Of a stretch of DNA of 6,186 bases, positions 1 through 6,186 are shown piece after piece (within the stretch, counting starts at the first letter, position 1; every line of letters starts with the position of its first letter). Source of the DNA: Rubrivivax sp. (lineage in GTDB: Bacteria; Pseudomonadota; Gammaproteobacteria; Burkholderiales; Burkholderiaceae_C). The position numbers were made by a program, and so were the translations under genes. The stretch spans positions 1 through 6,186 of the forward strand of contig JAIXSD010000161.1 in assembly GCA_027484885.1 (NCBI GenBank), in the 5' to 3' direction. Below the pieces are notes generated by a model that had not been told where the DNA came from, searched no databases, and saw nothing but the letters and a program-made list of their open reading frames with translations.

Positions 1-320
1 GCAGCAAGCGCCCGGCCATGGGCGCCATCGCCGCCCGCCTGGCCGACCGCGTCATCGTCACCAGCGACAACCCGCGCAGCGAAGCGCCGCAGCAGATCCT
101 GGCCGATATCGAAGCCGGCTTGCCGGCTGGTGCTGGACACCTCAGCGTGGTGGATCGGCGCGAGGCCATCGCCCAGGCCGTGCTGCAAGCAGACCCGCGC
201 GACGTCATCCTGGTGGCCGGCAAGGGCCATGAGGACTATCAAGAAATCCAGGGTCAGCGCCATGCCTTCTCCGATGTGGACGAAGCGCGCGCCGCCCTGA
301 TCCGGAGGGCCGGCCTGTGA
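1..320 (+). CDS. murE: MurE, UDP-MurNAc-tripeptide synthetase (C-terminal end, partial)
   Basis: This is the last ~105 codons of a Mur ligase, open at the left edge of the window (frame starts at base 3) and ending at TGA 318-320. MurE is a cytoplasmic ATP-dependent ligase that adds the third stem-peptide residue to UDP-MurNAc-L-Ala-D-Glu. Only the C-terminal domain, which binds the incoming amino acid, is present. It begins KRPAMGAIA, matching the KRPLMGAIA stretch of E. coli MurE. The DNPR motif (bases 66-77) is the signature of meso-diaminopimelate-specific enzymes, and GKGHEDYQ (bases 219-242) is the conserved C-terminal motif. A Lys-type MurE would not be expected to have DNPR. The N-terminal UDP-binding and ATPase domains lie outside the window. 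The stop overlaps the murF start by 4 nt, so the two are probably translationally coupled. Confidence 0.96.
   Translation, partial: SKRPAMGAIAARLADRVIVTSDNPRSEAPQQILADIEAGLPAGAGHLSVVDRREAIAQAVLQADPRDVILVAGKGHEDYQEIQGQRHAFSDVDEARAALIRRAGL
304..308 (+). promoter_or_regulatory. Ribosome binding site of murF
   Basis: GGAGG lies 8 nt upstream of the GTG at 317, inside the end of murE. It is a full Shine-Dalgarno core and the best argument for the GTG start over the in-frame ATG at 335. It sits partly in the loop of a weak 4-bp CCGG/CCGG inverted repeat (302-305 and 310-313), which I do not consider significant. Confidence 0.75.
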
Positions 321-1741
321 GCGCCCAAGCTTTGATGACCCTGGGCCAGGCCCATGCCCTGTTGCTGCCGCTGCTGCCCACGGCGCGCCTGATCGGCTCG
401 CCCGACATCGCCATCCAGCGCGTGCACAGCGACACGCGCAGCCTGGCCTCGAGCGATCTTTTTGTGGCCCTGCGCGGCGAGCGCTTTGACGCGCATGAGT
501 TCCTGCCCCAGGCCGCTGCGGCCGGCGCGGTGGCGGCCCTGGCGGAGCGGGGCCTCGCCGAGGCCGGCCTGGCTGGCATCGAGGTGCCGGACAGCAAGCA
601 GGCCTTGGGTCTGCTGGCTCAGGCTTGGCGCGCCCAGGTGCAGCTGCCGCTGATTGCCGTCACCGGCAGCAATGGCAAGACCACGGTCACCCAGATGATT
701 GCCAGCATTCTGCGTGCCTGGCACGGCAGCAGCTGCCTGGCGACCGAAGGCAATTACAACAACGACATCGGCGTGCCCCTGACCCTGCTGCGCTTGCGCC
801 AGGACGAGGCGCTGTGGCAGCGCGCGGCCGTGGTCGAGCTGGGCATGAACCACCCCGGCGAGATCGCACCGCTGGCCGCCTTCGCCCAGCCCACCGTGGC
901 CCTGGTCAACAACGCCCAGCGCGAGCATCAGGAATTCATGCAGACGGTGGAGGCCGCGGCGCGCGAGAACGGCGCCGTGATCGAGGCCCTGGGCCCGACC
1001 GGCGTGGCCGTGTTCCCGGCTGAAGATGCCTGCGCGCCGATCTGGCTGGAGCTGGCCGGCAGCCGCCCGCATCTGAGCTTTGCCCTGCAAGGCGAGGCCG
1101 ATGTCACCGGCAGCGCCCGCTGGGTGGACAGCGGCCACTGGGCCCTGGAGCTGCACACGCCCGCCGGCGTGGCACCGGTGGCCCTGGCCGTGGCTGGTTT
1201 GCATAACGTGCGAAACGCACTGGCTGCGGCCGCCTGCGCTCTGGCGGCTGGCGCGCCGCTGGCGGTGATTGCCCGCGGCCTGGAGGATTTCCGCCCGGTC
1301 AAGGGCCGCTCGCAGCTCAAGAGCTTCGAGCGCGCCGGTCAGCGCATCACCCTGATCGACGACAGCTACAACGCCAACCCCGACAGCGTGCGTGCGGCCA
1401 TCGAGGTGTTGGCCGAGCTGCCCGGTGACTCCTGGCTGCTGCTGGGTGATATGGGCGAGGTCGGCGACCAGGGTCCGGCCTTCCACCGCGAGGTGGGGGC
1501 TTATGCCGCCGAGCGCGGCCTGGCGGCGCTGTGGACCGCCGGTGCTGCCGCGGCCGATGCCGCCGCGGCGTACGGCGCGAACGCGCGCGCCTTCGCCACC
1601 GTGGCGGATCTGCTGGCTGCGCTTGCCGAGTCCGCGCCGACGGTGCAGAACATTTTGATCAAGGGATCTCGCTTCATGCGCATGGAACAAGTGGTCGCTG
1701 CCCTGCTGGCAACGGCCGACGACACGAAAGCGGGGGCCTGA
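317..1741 (+). CDS. murF: MurF, UDP-MurNAc-tripeptide--D-alanyl-D-alanine ligase
   Basis: A 474-residue cytoplasmic Mur ligase that joins D-Ala-D-Ala to the UDP-MurNAc tripeptide, the last soluble step of the pentapeptide precursor. The domains are in the usual order. The N-terminal substrate domain has SDTRSL and the MurF-typical [15 protein letters not shown] (residues ~38-62). The central ATPase domain has P-loop TGSNGKTT (116-123), [10 protein letters not shown] (145-154) and [10 protein letters not shown] (174-183). The C-terminal domain has [10 protein letters not shown] (348-357), LGDMGEVGD (376-384) and KGSR (449-452). HNVRNALAA (296-304) is the conserved Mur-ligase HNxxNALAA motif. 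[10 protein letters not shown] (199-208) replaces the NxxxAHLE form seen in E. coli, a variant I associate with Betaproteobacteria. Length is close to E. coli MurF (452). The GTG start is chosen for its 4-nt overlap with the murE stop and a GGAGG 8 nt upstream. An Ala-rich run at 410-418 is part of the C-terminal domain and not obviously functional. Confidence 0.97.
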   Translation: MSAQALMTLGQAHALLLPLLPTARLIGSPDIAIQRVHSDTRSLASSDLFVALRGERFDAHEFLPQAAAAGAVAALAERGLAEAGLAGIEVPDSKQALGLLAQAWRAQVQLPLIAVTGSNGKTTVTQMIASILRAWHGSSCLATEGNYNNDIGVPLTLLRLRQDEALWQRAAVVELGMNHPGEIAPLAAFAQPTVALVNNAQREHQEFMQTVEAAARENGAVIEALGPTGVAVFPAEDACAPIWLELAGSRPHLSFALQGEADVTGSARWVDSGHWALELHTPAGVAPVALAVAGLHNVRNALAAAACALAAGAPLAVIARGLEDFRPVKGRSQLKSFERAGQRITLIDDSYNANPDSVRAAIEVLAELPGDSWLLLGDMGEVGDQGPAFHREVGAYAAERGLAALWTAGAAAADAAAAYGANARAFATVADLLAALAESAPTVQNILIKGSRFMRMEQVVAALLATADDTKAGA

Positions 1742-1745
1742 CACC

Positions 1746-2924
1746 ATGCTGCTGACCCTGGCTCAATGGCTGCAAGGCCTTTACCCGGATCTGGGCTTTT
1801 TGCGCCTGTTCCAGTACATCACCTTCCGCGCCGTGATGGCCGCCATGACGGCGTTGCTGATCGGCCTGGCTTTCGGGCCCTGGGTGATCCGCCGCCTGAC
1901 CGAGATGAAGATCGGCCAGCCCATCCGCGAGTACGGCATCCAGCAGCATCTGGCCAAGAACGGCACGCCCACCATGGGCGGCGTGCTGATCCTGATCGGC
2001 ATCGGCGTCTCGACTCTGCTGTGGTTCGACTGGAGCAACCGCTTCGTCTGGGTGGTCATGTTGGTGACCATGGGCTTTGGCGCCGTGGGCTGGGTCGATG
2101 ACTGGCGCAAGGTGGTGGACAAGAACCCCGAGGGCATGCGCAGCCGCGAGAAGTTTTTCTGGCAATCGCTGATCGGCCTGGTGGCCGCGCTCTACCTGGC
2201 TTTCAGCGTGTCCGAGACCTCTTTCCTGGGCGTGGTGCAACTGTTCTTCCGCTGGATCAGCAGCGGCTTCTCGACCGATCTGCCGCCCAAGGCCGACTTG
2301 ATCGTGCCCTTCTTCAAGACGGTCAGCTACCCGCTGGGCGTGTTCGGCTTCATCGCGCTGTCCTTCTTCGTCATCGTCGGCTGCAGCAATGCGGTGAACT
2401 TCACCGACGGGCTCGATGGTCTGGCCATCATGCCGGTGGTGCTGGTGGGCTCGGCCCTGGGGCTGTTCGCCTACCTGACCGGCTCCTCGGTGTTTTCCAA
2501 ATACCTGCTCTTGCCTTACATCCCGGGCGCGGGCGAGCTGCTGATCTTCTGCGCGGCCATGGCGGGGGCAGGTCTTGCCTTCCTCTGGTTCAACGCTTAC
2601 CCGGCTCAGGTCTTCATGGGCGATGTGGGCGCGCTGTCCCTGGGCGGCGCGCTGGGCACCCTGGCCGTGATCACGCGCCAGGAAATCGTGCTGGGCATCA
2701 TGGGCGGCGTGTTCGTGGCCGAGGTGCTCTCGGTCATGCTGCAAGTGACTTGGTTCAAGTACACCAAGAGGAAGTACGGCGAGGGCCGGCGCATCTTCAA
2801 GATGGCGCCGCTGCATCACCACTTCGAGAAAACCGGCTGGAAGGAAACGCAGGTGGTCGTGCGTTTCTGGATCATCACCATGCTGCTGTGCCTGATCGGC
2901 CTGGCCAGCTTGAAGCTGCGCTGA
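1746..2924 (+). CDS. mraY: MraY, phospho-N-acetylmuramoyl-pentapeptide-transferase
   Basis: A 392-residue polytopic inner-membrane enzyme that transfers phospho-MurNAc-pentapeptide from UDP to undecaprenyl phosphate, giving lipid I. About ten hydrophobic segments are visible. The catalytic cytoplasmic loops are intact: KNGTPTMGG (71-79), VDDWRK with the Asp pair D118/D119, NFTDGLDGL (218-226), [13 protein letters not shown] with D293, and PLHHHFE (355-361). These match the magnesium- and substrate-binding motifs known for the family. It is about 32 residues longer than E. coli MraY (360). Most of the excess is in the loop after the fourth membrane segment (~155-184), plus a few residues in a basic [11 protein letters not shown] stretch before FKMAP. 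Both look like ordinary features of betaproteobacterial MraY. The ATG lies 4 nt after the murF stop. Only a weak GGGGG (1732-1736) precedes it, so translation probably depends on ribosomes finishing murF. Confidence 0.97.
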   Translation: MLLTLAQWLQGLYPDLGFLRLFQYITFRAVMAAMTALLIGLAFGPWVIRRLTEMKIGQPIREYGIQQHLAKNGTPTMGGVLILIGIGVSTLLWFDWSNRFVWVVMLVTMGFGAVGWVDDWRKVVDKNPEGMRSREKFFWQSLIGLVAALYLAFSVSETSFLGVVQLFFRWISSGFSTDLPPKADLIVPFFKTVSYPLGVFGFIALSFFVIVGCSNAVNFTDGLDGLAIMPVVLVGSALGLFAYLTGSSVFSKYLLLPYIPGAGELLIFCAAMAGAGLAFLWFNAYPAQVFMGDVGALSLGGALGTLAVITRQEIVLGIMGGVFVAEVLSVMLQVTWFKYTKRKYGEGRRIFKMAPLHHHFEKTGWKETQVVVRFWIITMLLCLIGLASLKLR

Positions 2925-2928
2925 CGTC

Positions 2929-4767
2929 ATGAAACATCTTCAAGGCCTGCGCGTGCTGATCCTGGGTCTGGGTGACTCCGGCCTGGCCATGGCCGCCTGG
3001 GTGGCGCGTTATGGCGCGGAGCGCATTGCGGTGTGGGACTCGCGTCCGCAGCCGCCGCAGGCTGCGGCCTTGGCCGAGCAGATGCCGGCCGCGCGCTTCT
3101 TCAGCGGCGAGCTGTCGGCCGATGAGCTGATCGGCGTGCAGCTGGTGCTCAAGAGCCCGGGCCTGTCGCCTCTGGATGCCCGCCTGCAGCCCCTGCTGAA
3201 CCAGGCGCGCCAGACCGGCGTGCCGGTGCAAGGCGAGCTGGATCTGTTTGCCCGCGCCCTGGCCGATCTGAAGGCCGAGCGCGGCTATGCACCGGCCGTG
3301 CTGGCCATCACCGGCACCAATGGCAAGACCACCACCACTTGCATGACGGCCCTGCTGGCCGAACGTGCCGGCAAGCGCGTGGCCGTGGCCGGCAATATCG
3401 GCCCCAGCATGCTGACCACCCTGGGCGTGGCCCTGGATCTGGAGCCGGCGCCGGTGCAGCCGGAAGAAGCGCCGCTGGAGATGGCGGCTGAGGCCGAAGA
3501 GCCAAGTTCGGCGGCCGAAGAGGTGGTCACAGCTGAAGCGGCGAACGAAGCGCCGACCGAAGCGGTGGAGGCCACCGCCGATCTGGCTGCTGAGTCCGAA
3601 ACGGCTGAAGCCGTGACCGTCGACGCCGAGCCTGCTGCCGCAAGCGCTGAAACCGCCGAGGCGGTCAGCACGCTCGACATGGTCGAAGCCCTGCTCGACG
3701 AGGCGCCGCTTCCCATCAAGCCGCCGCCCAAGGGCCCGGTGTTCGAGCATCTGCCCGAGGTCTGGGTGCTGGAGCTGTCCAGCTTCCAGCTCGACGGTGT
3801 GCAGGGCTTCGAGCCCACGGCCGGCGCGGTGCTCAATCTGACTCAAGACCATCTCGACTGGCATGGCGATATGGCCGCCTACACCCGGGCCAAGGCTTTC
3901 GTCTTCGGCCAGAACGGGCTGATGGTCATCAACCGCGACGACCCGGTGGTCGAAGGCCTGGTGCCGGCCGCCGTGATGGTCAAGCAAGGCCGCGGACGCG
4001 CTGCCAAATCGGTGCAACGCGCGGTGACCCGCTTCGGCCTCGATGCACCGGACCGCCCGGGCGACTTCGGCCTGGTGGAAGAGGGCGGCATGGCCTGGCT
4101 GGTGCGCGCCCGCGAACAAGACGAAACGCTCAAGCGCAAAAAGGGCGAGGACGAGGAAGAGATCACCCTTCAGCGCCTGATGCCAGCCGACGCCCTGCGT
4201 GTGCGCGGCCGCCATAACGCTGCGAATGCACTGGCTGCCTTGGCCCTGGCCAGTGCTGCCGGCTGCGCGCTGGCGCCCATGCTGCACGGCCTGCGCGAGT
4301 ACCGCGGCGAGCCGCACCGCGTCGAGCATGTGGCCACGATCGAAGGCGTGGATTTCTACGACGATTCCAAGGGCACCAATGTCGGCGCCACCGTGGCTGC
4401 GATCACCGGCCTGGGTGCCGACCGTGCGCCGGCCAAGCTGGTGCTGATCCTCGGCGGTGACGGCAAGGGTCAGGACTTCAGCCCTCTGGCCGCCGGCGTG
4501 GCCCGCCATGCCCGCGCCGTGGCCCTGATCGGCCGCGACGGCCCGCAGATCGCCGCCGCCCTGGCCGATTGCGGCGTGCCCCTGCAAGCGCACGAAAGCC
4601 TGGAGGCCGCCACGGCCTGGTGCCAGGCGCAGGCGCAAAGCGGCGACAGCGTGTTGCTGAGCCCGGCCTGTGCCAGCCTGGACATGTTCCGCAACTACGC
4701 CCACCGCGCCGAGGTCTTTGTGGCCGCGGTGCAGCAGCTGGCCGAAGACCGGGGGCTGAGCCTGTGA
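2929..4767 (+). CDS. murD: MurD, UDP-MurNAc-L-alanine--D-glutamate ligase with large central insertion
   Basis: Cytoplasmic ligase that adds D-glutamate to UDP-MurNAc-L-Ala. The N-terminal Rossmann-like domain starts with [14 protein letters not shown] (7-20). The ATPase domain has P-loop [10 protein letters not shown] (128-137, Lys133), GNIG (155-158), [10 protein letters not shown] (281-290), TQDHLDWHG (305-313) and YTRAKAF, whose Lys322 aligns with the carbamylated Lys198 of E. coli. The C-terminal domain has [31 protein letters not shown] (478-488), [12 protein letters not shown] and [14 protein letters not shown] (577-590). At 612 residues it is far longer than E. coli MurD (438). The main excess is an acidic Ala/Glu-rich insertion at about 168-268, between GNIG and LELSSFQL. 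A smaller charged insertion lies at about 393-416. All catalytic motifs are intact and in one frame, so it should be active. The start is 4 nt after the mraY stop with no convincing Shine-Dalgarno, suggesting reinitiation. Confidence 0.97.
   Translation: MKHLQGLRVLILGLGDSGLAMAAWVARYGAERIAVWDSRPQPPQAAALAEQMPAARFFSGELSADELIGVQLVLKSPGLSPLDARLQPLLNQARQTGVPVQGELDLFARALADLKAERGYAPAVLAITGTNGKTTTTCMTALLAERAGKRVAVAGNIGPSMLTTLGVALDLEPAPVQPEEAPLEMAAEAEEPSSAAEEVVTAEAANEAPTEAVEATADLAAESETAEAVTVDAEPAAASAETAEAVSTLDMVEALLDEAPLPIKPPPKGPVFEHLPEVWVLELSSFQLDGVQGFEPTAGAVLNLTQDHLDWHGDMAAYTRAKAFVFGQNGLMVINRDDPVVEGLVPAAVMVKQGRGRAAKSVQRAVTRFGLDAPDRPGDFGLVEEGGMAWLVRAREQDETLKRKKGEDEEEITLQRLMPADALRVRGRHNAANALAALALASAAGCALAPMLHGLREYRGEPHRVEHVATIEGVDFYDDSKGTNVGATVAAITGLGADRAPAKLVLILGGDGKGQDFSPLAAGVARHARAVALIGRDGPQIAAALADCGVPLQAHESLEAATAWCQAQAQSGDSVLLSPACASLDMFRNYAHRAEVFVAAVQQLAEDRGLSL
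3430..3732 (+). other. Acidic Ala/Glu-rich low-complexity insertion within MurD
   Basis: This in-frame stretch encodes MurD residues ~168-268. In E. coli only about 11 residues separate the corresponding GNIGLPALMLL and [10 protein letters not shown] motifs. The segment is mostly Ala, Glu, Val, Thr and Pro. I count 26 Asp/Glu between residues 170 and 258, and no Lys or Arg from 151 to 263. An ETAEAV unit occurs twice (residues 224-229 and 241-246) with different codons, so it is not a fresh tandem duplication. GAA and GAG are used about equally here, while GAG clearly dominates in ftsW next door. It ends in a Pro-rich KPPPKGP (264-270) that leads back into the conserved fold. It is likely disordered and exposed on the surface of the ATPase domain; its function is unknown. 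Confidence 0.85.
4751..4755 (+). promoter_or_regulatory. Weak ribosome binding site of ftsW
   Basis: A GGGGG run lies 8 nt upstream of the GTG at 4764. It could pair with the anti-Shine-Dalgarno only by using a G-U pair, so it is weak. Its spacing supports the overlapping GTG as the ftsW start. Coupling to murD termination is likely to matter more than this site. Confidence 0.4.
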
Positions 4768-6029
4768 GCGTGTTCGCCACCTGGTCCAAGCGTTTGACGG
4801 AAGGTCTGCGCGCGCTCCTGGCTGGCCGCAAGGGCGGCGCCGAGAACGTGCCGGTGCGCGACTGGGTCAGCGTGTCGGCGGGCCAGCCGACCAAGCTCAG
4901 CGGCTTCGACGCGACCCTGGTCTGGGTGGTGCTGGCCTTGATGGGCTTGGGCCTGGTGATGGTGTATTCCGCCTCCATTGCCATGCCGGACAACCCGCGC
5001 TTTGCCAAGTACCTGCCCACCCATTTCCTGACCCGCCACATCGTGGCGATTGCCTTCGGCCTGGTTGCGGCCCTGATCACGGTGCAGGTGCCGGTGTCCA
5101 CCTGGGAGCGTTACGCGCCCTGGATGTTCGTCGTGGCCCTGGTGCTGCTGGTGGCGGTGTTGATTCCCGGCCTGGGCAAGGTGGTGTACGGCGCGCGGCG
5201 CTGGATCCCGCTGGGGGTCATGAACTTCCAGCCCTCGGAGCTGGCCAAGATGGCGATCGCCATGTACGCCGCCAGCTACATGATGCGCAAGATGGATGTG
5301 AAGGAGAACTTCTTCCAGGCGGTGTGGCCCATGGCCGTGTCGCTGGCCATCGTCGGCGTGCTGCTTCTGGCCGAGCCGGACATGGGCGCCTTCATGGTGA
5401 TCGCAGCCATCGCCATGGGCATCTTGTTCCTGGGCGGCGTCAACGGCCGCATGTTCTTCCTGATCGTGGCCGTGCTGGTCGGCGCCTTTGTGCTGATGAT
5501 CACCTTCAGCGAGTTCCGCCGCGAACGCATCTTTGCCTACCTCAACCCCTGGGATGAGAAGTACGCCCAGGGCAAGGCCTACCAGCTGACGCATTCCTTG
5601 ATCGCACTGGGCCGCGGCGAATGGCTGGGCCAGGGCCTGGGCAGCAGCGTCGAGAAGCTGCACTACCTGCCCGAGGCCCACACCGACTTTCTGCTCGCCG
5701 TCATCGGCGAAGAGCTGGGTTTTGTCGGCGTGGCCATCACCATCATTGCCTTCTTCTGGCTCTCTCGCCGGCTCTTCCACATTGGCCGCCAGGCCATCGC
5801 CCTGGACCGTGTATTCGCCGGCCTCTATGCCCAAGGCATCGGCATCTGGGTGGGCGGCCAGGCCTTCATCAATATGGGCGTGAACCTCGGCGCGTTGCCA
5901 ACCAAGGGCCTGACCCTGCCGCTGATGAGCTTTGGCGGCTCGGCCATCTTGATGAACTGCGTTGCACTGGCCATTGTTTTGAGAATCGATATTGAGAACA
6001 GACAGCTCATGCGCGGAGGCCGCGCATGA
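4764..6029 (+). CDS. ftsW: FtsW, septal peptidoglycan glycosyltransferase (SEDS family)
   Basis: A 421-residue polytopic membrane protein of the SEDS family, which polymerises lipid II at the division septum together with the class B penicillin-binding protein FtsI. A cytoplasmic N-terminus of about 49 residues precedes roughly ten membrane segments, the first starting near residue 51 ([21 protein letters not shown]). Family motifs are intact: GARRWIPLG (143-151), FQPSELAK (155-162), AEPDMG (203-208), [21 protein letters not shown] (273-293), [18 protein letters not shown] (302-319) and [16 protein letters not shown] (378-393). Asp308 in the AHTDF motif matches catalytic Asp297 of E. coli FtsW. 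The [11 protein letters not shown] tail ends at TGA 6027-6029. The GTG start overlaps the murD stop (GTGA) and gives a length near E. coli FtsW (414). The frame stays open further upstream only because it runs through murD out of frame. RodA is the main alternative, but the dcw location and AHTDF context favour FtsW. Confidence 0.96.
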   Translation: MSVFATWSKRLTEGLRALLAGRKGGAENVPVRDWVSVSAGQPTKLSGFDATLVWVVLALMGLGLVMVYSASIAMPDNPRFAKYLPTHFLTRHIVAIAFGLVAALITVQVPVSTWERYAPWMFVVALVLLVAVLIPGLGKVVYGARRWIPLGVMNFQPSELAKMAIAMYAASYMMRKMDVKENFFQAVWPMAVSLAIVGVLLLAEPDMGAFMVIAAIAMGILFLGGVNGRMFFLIVAVLVGAFVLMITFSEFRRERIFAYLNPWDEKYAQGKAYQLTHSLIALGRGEWLGQGLGSSVEKLHYLPEAHTDFLLAVIGEELGFVGVAITIIAFFWLSRRLFHIGRQAIALDRVFAGLYAQGIGIWVGGQAFINMGVNLGALPTKGLTLPLMSFGGSAILMNCVALAIVLRIDIENRQLMRGGRA

Positions 6030-6031
6030 GC
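6005..6031 (+). promoter_or_regulatory. Perfect hairpin enclosing the murG ribosome binding site and start codon
   Basis: GCTCATGCGCGG (6005-6016) and CCGCGCATGAGC (6020-6031) are exact reverse complements separated by AGG (6017-6019). This gives a 12-bp stem with a 3-nt loop. The right arm holds the murG ATG (6026-6028) and the overlapping ftsW TGA (6027-6029). The murG Shine-Dalgarno GGAGG (6015-6019), 6 nt before the ATG, has two bases in the stem and three in the loop. In RNA this structure should hide the murG start from free ribosomes and be opened by ribosomes finishing ftsW, making murG translation depend on ftsW translation. The base pairing is seen directly; the regulatory role is inferred. 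No T-run follows, so it is not a typical intrinsic terminator. Confidence 0.65.
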
Positions 6032-6186
6032 ACGAAACACCTCGTCATCATGGCGGCCGGCACCGGTGGCCACATCATCCCGGGCCTGGCCGTGGCCGAG
6101 GAGATGAAGCGCCGCGGCTGGAGCGTCAGCTGGATGGGCACCGAGCTGGGCATGGAAAACAAGCTGGTGCCGCCCACCGGCATCCC
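6026..6186 (+). CDS. murG: MurG, UDP-GlcNAc:lipid I GlcNAc transferase (N-terminal end, partial)
   Basis: The first 53 codons of MurG, cut off by the right edge of the window. MurG is a peripheral inner-membrane GT-B glycosyltransferase that adds GlcNAc to lipid I on the cytoplasmic face, giving lipid II. The visible part has the first beta strand and glycine-rich loop [15 protein letters not shown] (residues 10-24), corresponding to the GGTGGHVFPGLAVA loop of E. coli MurG that contacts lipid I. The first Gly is Ala here, which I take as a tolerated family variant. [19 protein letters not shown] (31-49) matches the second strand region of the family (GWQVRWLGTADRMEADLVP in E. coli). The ATG overlaps the ftsW stop (ATGA) and has GGAGG 6 nt upstream, so the start is secure. 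Both start and ribosome binding site lie inside a strong predicted hairpin. Confidence 0.95.
   Translation, partial: MSTKHLVIMAAGTGGHIIPGLAVAEEMKRRGWSVSWMGTELGMENKLVPPTGI

Noticed and set aside
551..565. Short inverted repeat GGCCTC/GAGGCC within murF, followed by the AGGCCGGCCT palindrome at 561-570
   Set aside because: Stems of 6 bp made of GGCC-type sequence are expected often in GC-rich coding DNA, and nothing is positioned around this one.
2922..2929. TGACGTCA palindrome at the mraY/murD junction, next to a 5-bp inverted repeat (CAGCT/AGCTG) just upstream
   Set aside because: An 8-bp palindrome made from a stop codon, a 4-nt spacer and the first base of ATG is readily due to chance, and I know of no bacterial regulator expected to bind it here.
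3430..3732. MurD insertion as a separate gene, mobile element or frameshift product
   Set aside because: It is in frame, contains no stop or start-site signals, shows no terminal repeats or target duplication, and the conserved MurD motifs resume correctly on both sides.
4569..4763. Open extension of the ftsW frame upstream of 4764
   Set aside because: It overlaps the conserved C-terminal end of murD in another frame, and its Arg/Pro/Gly-rich translation has no FtsW similarity. The GTG at 4764 gives the expected length and overlap.
254..5834. Four long open frames on the minus strand (254-1747, 1674-2930, 2875-4704, 4695-5834) that nearly tile the window
   Set aside because: They lie opposite conserved mur and ftsW genes, their translations are rich in His, Gln, Ala, Gly and Arg with no recognisable domain, and GC-rich coding DNA commonly lacks stops on the opposite strand.
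6005..6031. Reading the ftsW/murG inverted repeat as an intrinsic transcription terminator
   Set aside because: The stem is followed by CACGAAACAC with no T-run, and termination here would cut murG off from its operon.
6053..6073. MurG glycine-rich loop beginning Ala-Ala-Gly instead of Gly-Gly as a possible inactivating change
   Set aside because: The core GTGGH is intact, and a small residue at the first position should be tolerated; I believe this variant is common in related Betaproteobacteria.

Overview
The window is an uninterrupted piece of a bacterial dcw (division and cell wall) cluster. All genes are on the + strand in the canonical order murE (3' end only) - murF - mraY - murD - ftsW - murG (5' end only). 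The DNA is strongly GC-rich, with G/C at most third codon positions. The proteins carry features I associate with Burkholderiales-type Betaproteobacteria: a MurF with an [10 protein letters not shown] stretch, a MraY of about 390 residues with an enlarged loop, and a MurD with extra segments. Placement within Comamonadaceae/Sphaerotilaceae-like groups is an inference from family knowledge, not a database result.

Layout: the murE C-terminal domain ends at 320 and overlaps the murF GTG start by 4 nt. murF (317-1741) is followed after 4 nt by mraY (1746-2924), and that after 4 nt by murD (2929-4767). The murD stop overlaps the ftsW GTG start (4764) by 4 nt. The ftsW stop overlaps the murG ATG (6026) by 4 nt. 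No intergenic space exceeds 4 nt, and I see no promoter, terminator, RNA gene, mobile element or CRISPR array. The genes are almost certainly co-transcribed from a promoter upstream of the window and translationally coupled.

Together they cover most of the lipid II pathway. MurD adds D-Glu to UDP-MurNAc-L-Ala, MurE adds meso-diaminopimelate, and MurF adds D-Ala-D-Ala. MraY moves the phospho-MurNAc-pentapeptide onto undecaprenyl phosphate to give lipid I, and MurG adds GlcNAc to give lipid II. FtsW polymerises lipid II at the division septum.

This is a well-known system and I find no undescribed one here. Two details merit a second look. One is a perfect 12-bp inverted repeat with a 3-nt loop at the ftsW/murG junction, which enfolds the ftsW stop codon and the murG ribosome binding site and start codon. 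The other is a roughly 100-residue acidic, Ala/Glu-rich, Lys/Arg-free insertion inside the central ATPase domain of MurD.
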